A stretch of 64,000 nucleotides of DNA from Amycolatopsis sp. MtRt-6 (GTDB lineage Bacteria; Actinomycetota; Actinomycetes; Mycobacteriales; Pseudonocardiaceae): contig NZ_JADWPD010000007.1 in NCBI RefSeq assembly GCF_017308975.1, positions 186,001 to 250,000 of the forward strand, written 5' to 3'. Under the pieces are notes generated by a model that did not search any database, was not told where the DNA came from, and was given only the letters and a program-made list of their open reading frames with translations. Below are positions 1 to 7,235 of the stretch, in pieces (the stretch's first letter is position 1; every line of letters starts with the position of its first letter). Both the position numbers and the translations under genes were made by a program.

Positions 1-719
1 TCGGCGGATTCGCTGTCCACGTCGTGGTCGACGACCCAGTGGTCGTCGTCCGCGGCCGTGGCGTCGGCCACCGAGGTGACCGAGTGCGCCGCGGCCCCGC
101 CCACGCCGGCCGCGGTGTACCAGGCGTGGTAGCCCGCGTAGTCCGGCACGGCCACCGCGTGCGCACCCTCCGACGATGCGCCGTACGGGCCGGCCGTCAG
201 CTTCTCCGCTTCGTAGGTGGCGTGGTGCTCACCCGCGTGGCTCGCCACGTGCGCCGACGTCGCGCCGTCCACGCCCGCCGACTGCTGCTCGGCGTGGTAG
301 CCGACGTCGCCGTCATCGTCGTCGTCGGTGTCGTACACCGGGCGGATCACGGAGCCGGCCGGCTCCTGGTCCACCGGGTCGGGATGGCTCATGACGTGGT
401 GGTGGACCACGGCCGGGGCGTCGTGGTCGTGGTCGTCCGCGTCGTGGTCGTCGCCGGACTCGCCACTGTGCGTCACGAAGGCGCCGCCGATGCCGGCCAC
501 CGCCGTGTCCTGCTCGGACCAGTGGTGTCCCCACCAGGTCGCACCTTCGTCGGTGTCGGTCGTGCCCGCGCCACCGATGCCGGCCCAGCTGCCGGAGCTC
601 TCGGCGTTCCAGGAGCCGTGCGGCCCGTCGAGCGGATGGGCAGTCGCCGGTGCCGCGATGACGAGGGAAAGCGGCAGCGCGAAAGCGCCGGCGACAGCCA
701 GTCGTCGCAATGTGGACAT
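1..719 (-). CDS. Secreted His/Asp-rich protein, cut by left edge
   Basis: The gene starts at the ATG at 719-717 and runs off the left edge, so only the first 239 residues are visible and no stop is seen. The N-terminus is a Sec signal peptide (two Arg, a hydrophobic stretch, cleavage probably after APATA). The mature part is unusually rich in Asp, His, Gly and Ala, with runs such as DDHDADDHDHD and VVHHH near residues 90-115, plus many Trp and Tyr. A GGAAGGAA ribosome site lies just upstream. I do not recognise the family. The His/Asp clusters suggest divalent-metal binding at the cell surface, but that is only inference from composition. Confidence 0.75.
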   Translation of the reverse strand, partial: MSTLRRLAVAGAFALPLSLVIAAPATAHPLDGPHGSWNAESSGSWAGIGGAGTTDTDEGATWWGHHWSEQDTAVAGIGGAFVTHSGESGDDHDADDHDHDAPAVVHHHVMSHPDPVDQEPAGSVIRPVYDTDDDDDGDVGYHAEQQSAGVDGATSAHVASHAGEHHATYEAEKLTAGPYGASSEGAHAVAVPDYAGYHAWYTAAGVGGAAAHSVTSVADATAADDDHWVVDHDVDSESA

Positions 720-1302
720 GATTTCTCGGGGTTCCTTCCTGGGTGCGACACCGGGTTTCGTTCGGGGCCCGGACGTCGGGGCAGAAGTTCTGTCCGAGAA
801 CTGACGCTACCGCCGCGATAGGGCGTTGACCTGCGCAAATACCCGATCGGTGCGCCGGAACCGCCAGGCGGAGGACAATCGCGGAATGGGGTCGGACCAG
901 TCTAGTTCGCCGCCGTGGGAGTGGCCGGAACGAATGGCGTCGAATCACTCGCTCAGGTAGTTCTCCGTTTAACGGGAAAAACGTGGCTCCGGTGCCGGGG
1001 GGCCCGGCGGGCCGGGCCGCCGGTCGACCGCTGCCGCCTCGTCCGGTCGGCCGACCCCGACGCGGCAGGTGGCCCACCCGCCTCGCGCCCGGGGCTCGCC
1101 GCCGGAGCCGGGTGCCGACGGGGCAATCCGGGTGGATGTTCCCGCCGGGCCACGATAACAGAACCGTCCACCGATTGTTCCCACGATTCTCGCAGGTGTG
1201 GAGTAATCACTGGTTTTTTCGTTACCTGGTACACCCGAAAAGAGCCGCAATGGACTCGATCGGACCAAGACTGTTGCGCGGTCAATTGCGTAGGTTCGCT
1301 GC
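720..1302. other. Intergenic region between two divergent secreted-protein genes
   Basis: About 580 bases with no convincing gene on either strand. It must hold the promoters of the leftward His/Asp-rich gene and the rightward beta-helix gene. The part nearest the beta-helix gene (about 1195-1300) is relatively AT-rich with a T-run at 1213-1218, but no clear -35/-10 pair or palindrome stood out. Confidence 0.5.
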
Positions 1303-2793
1303 ATGTCGCCGATCAGGTCCATTCTGGCTGTCGTTCTGCTGGCCGCGTTCGTCGTGCCGCCCGGCCCGGCGGTGGCCGTGGCCGCGGTGACGCCCGGGCC
1401 GGTGTGCGACCGCCAGCCGGCGCTCAACGTGACGGCGCCGGCGGGGGCCGTCACCGTCGACGCGGCGGTGCCCGGCGACCTCTACCGCAGGACGCAGGAG
1501 TCGCCGCCCGGCACGACGTTCTGGCTGCCCCCGGGCACGCACAAGCTGGCGGCGGACCCGTTCGGGCAGGTCATCCCCAAGGACGGCAACGTCTACCTCG
1601 GTGCGCCCGGCGCGGTGCTCGACGGGCAGGGCATCAACCGGGCGGCGTTCACCCAGCAGGCGAAGGACGTCGTCATCCGCGGGCTCACCATCCAGAACTT
1701 CGTCGCCCCGCAGGACCAGGGCGTGGTGAACCACGATTCCGGCGAGCACTGGATCATCGAAAACACGACCGTGCAGAACAACAAAGGCGCGGGAATCATG
1801 GCCGGCGCGCGCCAGGAGGTGCGGAACAGCTGCCTGCGCAACAACGGGCAGTACGGCATGAACGCCTATCGGGCCGACAGCACGATCACCGCGCTGATCG
1901 TCGAGGGCAACGAAATCTCGGGCAACAACACCGACGACTGGGAAACGCGCAGCCCCGGCTGCGGCTGCAGCGGCGGGATCAAGTTCTGGGTCGTCGACAA
2001 GGCCGACATCCGCGGGAACTGGATCCACCACAACCACGGCGCCGGCCTGTGGGCCGACACCGACAACAACGACTTCCTCATCGAGCACAACCTCATCGAG
2101 GACAACGAAGCCGAAGCGCTGTTCTACGAGATCAGCTACAACCTGGTGTTCCGCGACAACGTGCTGCGCCGCAACAGCCTGGTCGCGGGCAAGCGCCGCG
2201 CCGAAAAGGGCGACAACTTCCCGGTCGCGAGCGTGTACCTGTCCGAGTCGGGCGGCGAGCGGCGGGTGCCGGGCCGGACCTACCTGATCGACATCTACGA
2301 CAACGTCTTCGAGAACAACTGGTCGGGCATCACCGCCTGGGAGAACGCCGACCGGTTCTGCAACAGCCCGGCCAACACGTCGATCAACACCTGCACCAAG
2401 CTCGTCGCGGACCGCACGCAGTGCTCGGCGCCGGGCATCGCGTCCCCGCCGCTGTACGACGACTGCCGCTGGAAGACCCAGCTGGTCATGGTGCACGACA
2501 ACACGTTCCGCTTCGACCCCGCCCGCGTCGGCTGCACGAACGGGCACTGCGGCAAGATGGCGCTGCTGTCCAACTGGGGAACGTACCCGTCCTGGTCGCC
2601 GTACCAGGGCAAAGTCATCCAGGACGCCATCACCCACGACCAGGACAACTACTGGTTCAGCAACGCCTACCACGGGCCGTGGAAGTTCGTCGCGGGCGAC
2701 ACGTCCCGGATCCTGACGGCCGAGCAGTGGCAGTCCACCCCGTGGAACCAGGACAACTGCGCCTCCTTCGACGGCGTGATGCCGCACTGCTGA
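1303..2793 (+). CDS. Secreted right-handed parallel beta-helix protein
   Basis: A 496-residue exported protein with a clear signal peptide (residues 1-29, cleavage near AVAVAA). Residues about 85-360 are repeated short strands with Asn-rich turns (for example IRGNWIHHNHGAGLW and FLIEHNLIEDNEAEALFYEI), the pattern of right-handed parallel beta-helix folds shared by pectate lyases, polysaccharide epimerases and other carbohydrate-active proteins. The C-terminal third holds several Cys and many Trp and looks like a capping or binding region. No specific lyase catalytic triad can be assigned, so substrate and activity are unknown. It stands alone, facing the leftward gene at 2798, and is probably unrelated to the eCIS locus that follows. 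Confidence 0.85.
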   Translation: MSPIRSILAVVLLAAFVVPPGPAVAVAAVTPGPVCDRQPALNVTAPAGAVTVDAAVPGDLYRRTQESPPGTTFWLPPGTHKLAADPFGQVIPKDGNVYLGAPGAVLDGQGINRAAFTQQAKDVVIRGLTIQNFVAPQDQGVVNHDSGEHWIIENTTVQNNKGAGIMAGARQEVRNSCLRNNGQYGMNAYRADSTITALIVEGNEISGNNTDDWETRSPGCGCSGGIKFWVVDKADIRGNWIHHNHGAGLWADTDNNDFLIEHNLIEDNEAEALFYEISYNLVFRDNVLRRNSLVAGKRRAEKGDNFPVASVYLSESGGERRVPGRTYLIDIYDNVFENNWSGITAWENADRFCNSPANTSINTCTKLVADRTQCSAPGIASPPLYDDCRWKTQLVMVHDNTFRFDPARVGCTNGHCGKMALLSNWGTYPSWSPYQGKVIQDAITHDQDNYWFSNAYHGPWKFVAGDTSRILTAEQWQSTPWNQDNCASFDGVMPHC

Positions 2794-2797
2794 ACGT

Positions 2798-3265
2798 TCA
2801 GCAGGGAGCGTCCGCGGCCGCGGTGAACTCCAGCCGCAGGGCGTCGGTGCGGGGGAGGATGACGGCGGTCCCGTCGGCCTTGTGCCACCGCACGGGCAGG
2901 AGGAAGTACTGGCTGCCGGACCGCAGGATCAGCTTCAGCTCCGTGTACCGGTAGTGGTGGGCCGCGTCGGGGTTGCGGCACGCCGTCTCGCGGACGCCCG
3001 GCGCGGTGAGGTTCAGGCTCTTCGCGCTGTAGAGCACCGCCGACAGCCACTCCGCGGTCGCGACCGCGGCGGGTAACGGCCGTTCGGAGTGGGCCGCGAG
3101 GAGGCGCGAAGCGGCCACCAGGAACAGGACGCCGAGGGACAACCCGGCGCCGGGCACGGAGTACGAGGCGGCGAACGCTTCGGGGCGCACCACGCCCCCG
3201 GCCGCCACCGCGACCCCTTCGCCGGCTTCGCGGCTGGATCGCGACCGGACTGGCTCGCCAGGCAT
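2798..3265 (-). CDS. Hypothetical membrane-associated protein next to the eCIS locus
   Basis: A 155-residue product reading leftwards from the ATG at 3265, which has AAGG about 8 bases upstream. An Arg/Ser-rich N-terminus leads to a hydrophobic helix around residues 43-58 (LSLGVLFLVAASRLLAA). The C-terminal half has mixed beta-type sequence with a TELKLILRSGSQYF segment. I do not recognise the family. It is divergent from the DUF4255 gene of the injection-system locus, and the palindrome at 3331-3346 lies between the two, so it may belong to the same regulon. A later GTG start is possible. Confidence 0.55.
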   Translation of the reverse strand: MPGEPVRSRSSREAGEGVAVAAGGVVRPEAFAASYSVPGAGLSLGVLFLVAASRLLAAHSERPLPAAVATAEWLSAVLYSAKSLNLTAPGVRETACRNPDAAHHYRYTELKLILRSGSQYFLLPVRWHKADGTAVILPRTDALRLEFTAAADAPC

Positions 3266-3330
3266 CGAGCACGCCTTGCGCGGACGGGGTGGGGCGTCAG
3301 CTCCGCGAACAACGCGAGGAGATCGGCGCG

Positions 3331-3346
3331 TTGCCCATACGGGCAG
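3331..3346. promoter_or_regulatory. eCIS operator-like palindrome, copy A
   Basis: TTGCCC-ATAC-GGGCAG, an inverted repeat with 5-bp perfect core arms (TGCCC/GGGCA) and a 4-bp spacer. It lies about 94 bases before the DUF4255 start and on the other side faces the gene at 2798. The same arms with the same spacer recur at four further places in the locus. Confidence 0.65.
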
Positions 3347-3439
3347 CCCGGCGTACCCGAAGGTTTGCCGCTGCGCGGCTGGCCCGTGCGCGCGAACGCG
3401 ATCATCGTGGAGGCACCGCCAGTGCGAGGAGGTCCGCCG

Positions 3440-4099
3440 GTGATCCACGAGGTCGACGAGGCGCTGCGGCGGCTGGTGAAGGACGAGGCGCTGCGCGGCA
3501 GCGAGGTCGACGTCGCCTTCGACGCGCCGACCAAGGACTGGGCGGCGCGGCGCAACGCGCCCACCGTCAACATCTACCTCTACGACGTGCGCGAGGACAT
3601 GCGCCGGCGGTCGCGTGGGCTGCTCAACGAGTACGACCAGCGCGGCGAGCTCGCGGCGCGGCACCTGCCGCCCAAGCACGTCAAGCTGTCCTACCTGGTC
3701 ACCGCGTGGACCCAGCGGCCGGAGGACGAGCACCGCGTGCTCTCCGACCTGCTGCTCGGCCTGCTGCGCTACGAAGCCGTGCCGGCCGAGGTGCTCACCG
3801 GGTCGCTGGCCGAGACCGGGCTGCCGGTGCCGATGACCGTCGCGCTGCCGCCGCCGGAGGACCGCGCGTTCGCCGACGTGTGGACCGCGCTGGGTGGGGA
3901 GCTCAAGCCGTCGCTGGACGTCGTCGTCTCCGCGCCGATCCACAGTGGACGCGTCTACCCGGCGGGCCCGCCGGTCAAGGAAGGCCTCAAGCTGGACACC
4001 GGCGGTGGCGAGCTCATCGGGCACCACGTGGCCGCGAGCGGGGCCGTCGAAGGCCAGCGCCGGGTCGCCATGGCGCGCACCCACCGGAAGCCCCGGTGA
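3440..4099 (+). CDS. eCIS tail terminator, DUF4255 family
   Basis: A 219-residue protein starting with VIHEVDEALRRLVKDEA, the typical opening of DUF4255 proteins, which correspond to Afp16/Pvc16, the cap that ends tube and sheath growth in contractile injection systems. The GTG start at 3440 is chosen because GAGGAGG lies 8 bases before it and similarity begins exactly there. The motif NIYLYDVREDMRRR and the later LSYLVTAWTQRPEDEH are characteristic of the family. The stop overlaps the start of the ATPase by 4 bases (GTGA), so the two are translationally coupled. Operator copy A lies upstream. Confidence 0.93.
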   Translation: MIHEVDEALRRLVKDEALRGSEVDVAFDAPTKDWAARRNAPTVNIYLYDVREDMRRRSRGLLNEYDQRGELAARHLPPKHVKLSYLVTAWTQRPEDEHRVLSDLLLGLLRYEAVPAEVLTGSLAETGLPVPMTVALPPPEDRAFADVWTALGGELKPSLDVVVSAPIHSGRVYPAGPPVKEGLKLDTGGGELIGHHVAASGAVEGQRRVAMARTHRKPR

Positions 4100-6081
4100 G
4101 CCTGGAGTACCTGTTCGAGCGGCTGGCCCGCCTCGAACAGCGGATCCGCGACGCCGTCGACAGCCGCCGCGCGGCCGACCCGAACCCCGACGACCCGTTC
4201 CGCGGCCTGTACCTGTCCAACGAGACGATCGACGCGCTGCTGGACGGCCACCGCGAGCCGTTCGCCCCGTTCACCGACTCCGTCCCGGACGGCAGGCTGG
4301 GCCCGCTCGCCGAACGCGCGGGCCTCACCGGTGTCGACGTCGAACTGCTGCTGGTCGCGCTCGCCCCCGACCTGGACAGCCGGTTCGAGCAGTTCTACGG
4401 CTACCTCAACGACGACGTGACCCGCCGCCGCGCCAGCGCCGGGCTGGCGCTGCGCCTGTGCGGGATCCCCGAGGCCTCGGCCGCCGGCCGCGCCCGGCTC
4501 GACGCCGACTCCCCGCTGGTCACCTGCGGCCTGCTCGCCGTGGGGGAGGAGGAACGGCCGTTCCTCTCGCGCACGTTGCGGGTCCCCGACCGGGTGGTGA
4601 ACCACCTGCTCGGCGACGACCGGCTCGCGCCCGAGCTGGCCGGCTGCGCGCACCTGGGCGCCGAGCTCGTCGCAGTCCCGGGCCGGGACCGGCTCGCCCG
4701 CGCCCTCCGCGGCCGGGTCGGGCTCGTCTACCTGAAGGAACAACCCGGCGGCGGGGCCGAAGAACTCGGCGTCGGCGCGCTGGCCGAGGCCGGGTACCAG
4801 GCGCTGGTGGTGGACGCGGTGCGGTGGCAGGCCGAGCCCGGCCACGGCGAGCTGACCGCGTCGCTGAGACGGGAAGCGTTGCTGCGCGGCGCCGGCATCG
4901 TGCTGGGACCCGTCGAGGACCCGCGGCTGGAGGAGCTGGCGCACCCGGCGATCCCGCTGGTGGTGCACGGCACCGGTGCCTGGGACCCGCGCTGGAGCAC
5001 GACACCGCCCTTGCAGCTCGACGCGCTGCCGCTGTCGGGCGCGGACCGCGCGGAGCTCTGGCGCTCCCGCCTCGACGGCCGGCTCGCGCCCGGCGTCGAC
5101 CCGGGGGAGGCGACCGCGCACTTCGTGCTGGGGCCCGGGCAGATCGCCCGCGCCGCCAAGGCCGCGTCGGTGACCGCGCTGGCCGACGACGGGCTGGTCC
5201 GCACCGACCACGTCCGTGCGGGCGCCCGCAGCCAGAACGCCGCCGGCCTGCAGCGGCTGGCGCGGCGGATCGAACCGGTGGTCGGCTGGCCCGACCTGGT
5301 GCTGCCCGCCGGCGTCCTGTCCCTTTTGGACGAACTGGCGGCCCGCGCCCGCTACCGCGACCAGGTGCTCGACGCGTGGCGGATGCGCCCGGGCGGCGGA
5401 CGCGGCCGGGGCGTCACCGGGCTCTTCGCCGGGGACTCCGGCACCGGCAAGACGATGTCGGCCGAGGTCATCGCCGCGTCGCTCGGGCTGGACCTCTACA
5501 CGGTGAACCTGGCGACCGTCGTCGACAAATACGTCGGCGAGACGGAGAAGAACCTCGAGCGGATCTTCACCGAGGCGTCCGGGGTCAACGGCGTCCTGCT
5601 GTTCGACGAGGCGGACGCGATCTTCGGCAAGCGGTCTGAGGTCCGCGACGCCCACGACCGGTACGCCAACATCGAAAGCGCGTACCTGCTCCAGCGGATG
5701 GAGACGTTCGACGGGATCGCGATCCTGGCGACCAACCTGCGGGCGAACCTCGACGAGGCGTTCACCCGCCGGCTCGACGTCATCGTGGACTTCCCGCTGC
5801 CGGACGTCGAACTCCGCCACCGGCTGTGGGACCGCTGCCTCGGCACCCGCATGCCGCGCGGGACGGACCTGGACCTCGGGTTTCTCGCCGAGGCCTTCGA
5901 ACTGGCGGGCGGGCACATCCGCTCGGCCGCCGTGACCGGCGCGTACCTGGCGGCCGAGGCGGGCCGCCCGGTGGCGATGACCGACCTGGTCGGCGCGGTC
6001 GCGCGCGAGTACCGCAAGCTGGGCCGGCTCTGCCTCGACCGGGAGTTCGGGCCCTACCTGGCGATGGTGACGGACGGCTGA
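4096..6081 (+). CDS. eCIS AAA+ ATPase
   Basis: A 661-residue AAA+ ATPase of the Pvc15/Afp15 type found in almost all extracellular injection systems, thought to help assembly or loading. The first 400 residues are the variable N-terminal region of eCIS ATPases. The ATPase module follows: Walker A GDSGTGKT near residue 446, Walker B LLFDEAD near 501, sensor-type ILATNL and an arginine finger in FTRRLD near 557. The GTG start at 4096 overlaps the DUF4255 stop. The predicted site is the cytoplasm, where the particles are built. Confidence 0.93.
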   Translation: MSLEYLFERLARLEQRIRDAVDSRRAADPNPDDPFRGLYLSNETIDALLDGHREPFAPFTDSVPDGRLGPLAERAGLTGVDVELLLVALAPDLDSRFEQFYGYLNDDVTRRRASAGLALRLCGIPEASAAGRARLDADSPLVTCGLLAVGEEERPFLSRTLRVPDRVVNHLLGDDRLAPELAGCAHLGAELVAVPGRDRLARALRGRVGLVYLKEQPGGGAEELGVGALAEAGYQALVVDAVRWQAEPGHGELTASLRREALLRGAGIVLGPVEDPRLEELAHPAIPLVVHGTGAWDPRWSTTPPLQLDALPLSGADRAELWRSRLDGRLAPGVDPGEATAHFVLGPGQIARAAKAASVTALADDGLVRTDHVRAGARSQNAAGLQRLARRIEPVVGWPDLVLPAGVLSLLDELAARARYRDQVLDAWRMRPGGGRGRGVTGLFAGDSGTGKTMSAEVIAASLGLDLYTVNLATVVDKYVGETEKNLERIFTEASGVNGVLLFDEADAIFGKRSEVRDAHDRYANIESAYLLQRMETFDGIAILATNLRANLDEAFTRRLDVIVDFPLPDVELRHRLWDRCLGTRMPRGTDLDLGFLAEAFELAGGHIRSAAVTGAYLAAEAGRPVAMTDLVGAVAREYRKLGRLCLDREFGPYLAMVTDG

Positions 6082-6082
6082 A

Positions 6083-6098
6083 CTGCCCGGACGGGCAG
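6083..6098. promoter_or_regulatory. eCIS operator-like palindrome, copy B
   Basis: CTGCCC-GGAC-GGGCAG, immediately after the ATPase stop and 87 bases before the DUF4157 start. It is the same 5-4-5 inverted repeat as the other copies. Its right half is also part of the hairpin at 6087-6116. Confidence 0.65.
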
Positions 6099-6116
6099 GT
6101 TTCGCTGCCCGTCCGG
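6087..6116. terminator. Hairpin after ATPase gene
   Basis: A perfect 12-bp stem (CCGGACGGGCAG at 6087-6098, complement at 6105-6116) with a 6-base loop. It lies 5 bases after the ATPase stop and could end the two-gene unit. There is no T-run. It overlaps operator copy B, so part of the symmetry may serve protein binding rather than termination. Confidence 0.5.
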
Positions 6117-6184
6117 ACGCGCACCGCAGTCTGGCGCGCGGAGCGCCGACCGGGCAAGCTTTACGGGCGGCGGAGGGAGCGGAC

Positions 6185-6931
6185 ATGCGCGGGTACAGCC
6201 ACGACAACGACCTCGAACCGAATCTGCGCCCGCAGGGCGACCGGATCGAGCGCGACGACCACGACCTGCTGGGGCGCGCGGCGGCGGCCGGCCGCCCCGA
6301 CGTCCTGGGCCCGGCGGGCATGCTGGGCCTGCAGCGGGCGGTGGGCAACGCGGGGACGTCGTCGCTGGTCGAAGAGGAGCGCTCCCCGGTCCACGACGTC
6401 GTCGGCTCGGGCGGCGGAGCACCGCTGGACACCTCGACGCGGGAGGACATGGAGACCCGCTTCGGCACCGACTTCTCCGACGTCCGGGTCCACACGGACA
6501 GCGCGGCGCACGACTCGGCGAAGTCGGTGAACGCCCAGGCGTACACGGTGGGGTCGAACATCGTGTTCCAGCGCGACAAGTACGACCCCGCGTCGGATTC
6601 CGGCAAGCACATGCTGGCGCACGAGCTGACCCACGTGGTGCAGCAGCGCAGCGGCCCGGTGGACGGGACCGACGCCGGCGGCGGGGTGAAGGTTTCGGAT
6701 CCGTCGGACCGGTTCGAGCGCGAAGCCGTGGCGAACGCGGACCGCCTGATGTCCACACCGGCGCCTGCTCCCGCGGGACCCGCGGTGCAGCGCTGCGAGG
6801 ACGGCGACCACGCGTCGTCGTCGGACGCGGCGGCGGTGCAGCGCGAGGAAGAAGCGCCGGAGGAGGAGACCGCGCAGACGTACGTCCAGCGCGAGGAAGA
6901 AGCACCCGAAGAGGAAACCGCGCCCGAATAG
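6185..6931 (+). CDS. eCIS DUF4157 metallopeptidase-like protein
   Basis: A 248-residue DUF4157 protein, the second most conserved marker of extracellular injection systems. The zincin-like helix HELTH is at residues 146-150 inside the typical stretch around SGKHMLAHELTHVVQQ, so the metal ligands are intact. Residues 46-62 carry a LQ...GNA...S.LV motif also present at the start of the 1087-residue cargo-like protein. The acidic C-terminal tail contains a near-exact repeat of VQREEEAPEEETA, about 18 residues apart. GGAGGGAG precedes the ATG. The role may be proteolysis or a loaded effector or adaptor; the family is not settled. Confidence 0.9.
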   Translation: MRGYSHDNDLEPNLRPQGDRIERDDHDLLGRAAAAGRPDVLGPAGMLGLQRAVGNAGTSSLVEEERSPVHDVVGSGGGAPLDTSTREDMETRFGTDFSDVRVHTDSAAHDSAKSVNAQAYTVGSNIVFQRDKYDPASDSGKHMLAHELTHVVQQRSGPVDGTDAGGGVKVSDPSDRFEREAVANADRLMSTPAPAPAGPAVQRCEDGDHASSSDAAAVQREEEAPEEETAQTYVQREEEAPEEETAPE

Positions 6932-6939
6932 GCGGCCGT

Positions 6940-7227
6940 TCACACCCGGCTGATCGACTTCACGGTCCGCCCCGTCGAAGCCGCGAAGGTCACCTTGACC
7001 GCGTCGCCGGCGCCGAATTCCCGCGCGATCTCCCCGTCGCCGCGGAAATCGTCATACGGAAAATCAGCGAGCCGATTGCCCCGCGCGTCGAACACCGCGT
7101 CGACGTCGAGCCGGAACCGGGTTTCCGAACGGGCCGGCTTTCCCTGGGCCTTGTTCGGCACCTCGTGTACCTCGATCGAGCGAATCGTTCCGCGGACCTC
7201 GTAGTCTCGCCCTCGGCGGCGCCACAT
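6940..7227 (-). CDS. Small partner of the cargo-like protein (possible immunity or accessory protein)
   Basis: A 95-residue protein starting at the ATG at 7227, with TAGGAGAC 7 bases upstream. The ribosome site sits at the end of the large gene, whose stop is at 7236, so the two are cotranscribed and probably coupled. The sequence opens MWRRRGRDYEV and continues as alternating beta-type segments ending VTFAASTGRTVKSISRV, which reads like a small beta-barrel (OB-like) domain. I do not recognise the family. Its position directly behind a protein with a hydrolase-like C-terminus fits an immunity protein or a chaperone, but this is inference from position only. Confidence 0.7.
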   Translation of the reverse strand: MWRRRGRDYEVRGTIRSIEVHEVPNKAQGKPARSETRFRLDVDAVFDARGNRLADFPYDDFRGDGEIAREFGAGDAVKVTFAASTGRTVKSISRV

Positions 7228-7235
7228 CGTGTCTC

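Noticed and set aside
24..821. Long Val/Arg/Gly-rich open frame on the plus strand over the left-edge gene
   Set aside because: It is antisense to the signal-peptide-bearing minus-strand gene, has no ribosome site and an artefactual composition typical of high-GC antisense frames.
1282..2787. Long minus-strand frame over the beta-helix gene
   Set aside because: Antisense; the plus-strand protein has a signal peptide and beta-helix repeats.
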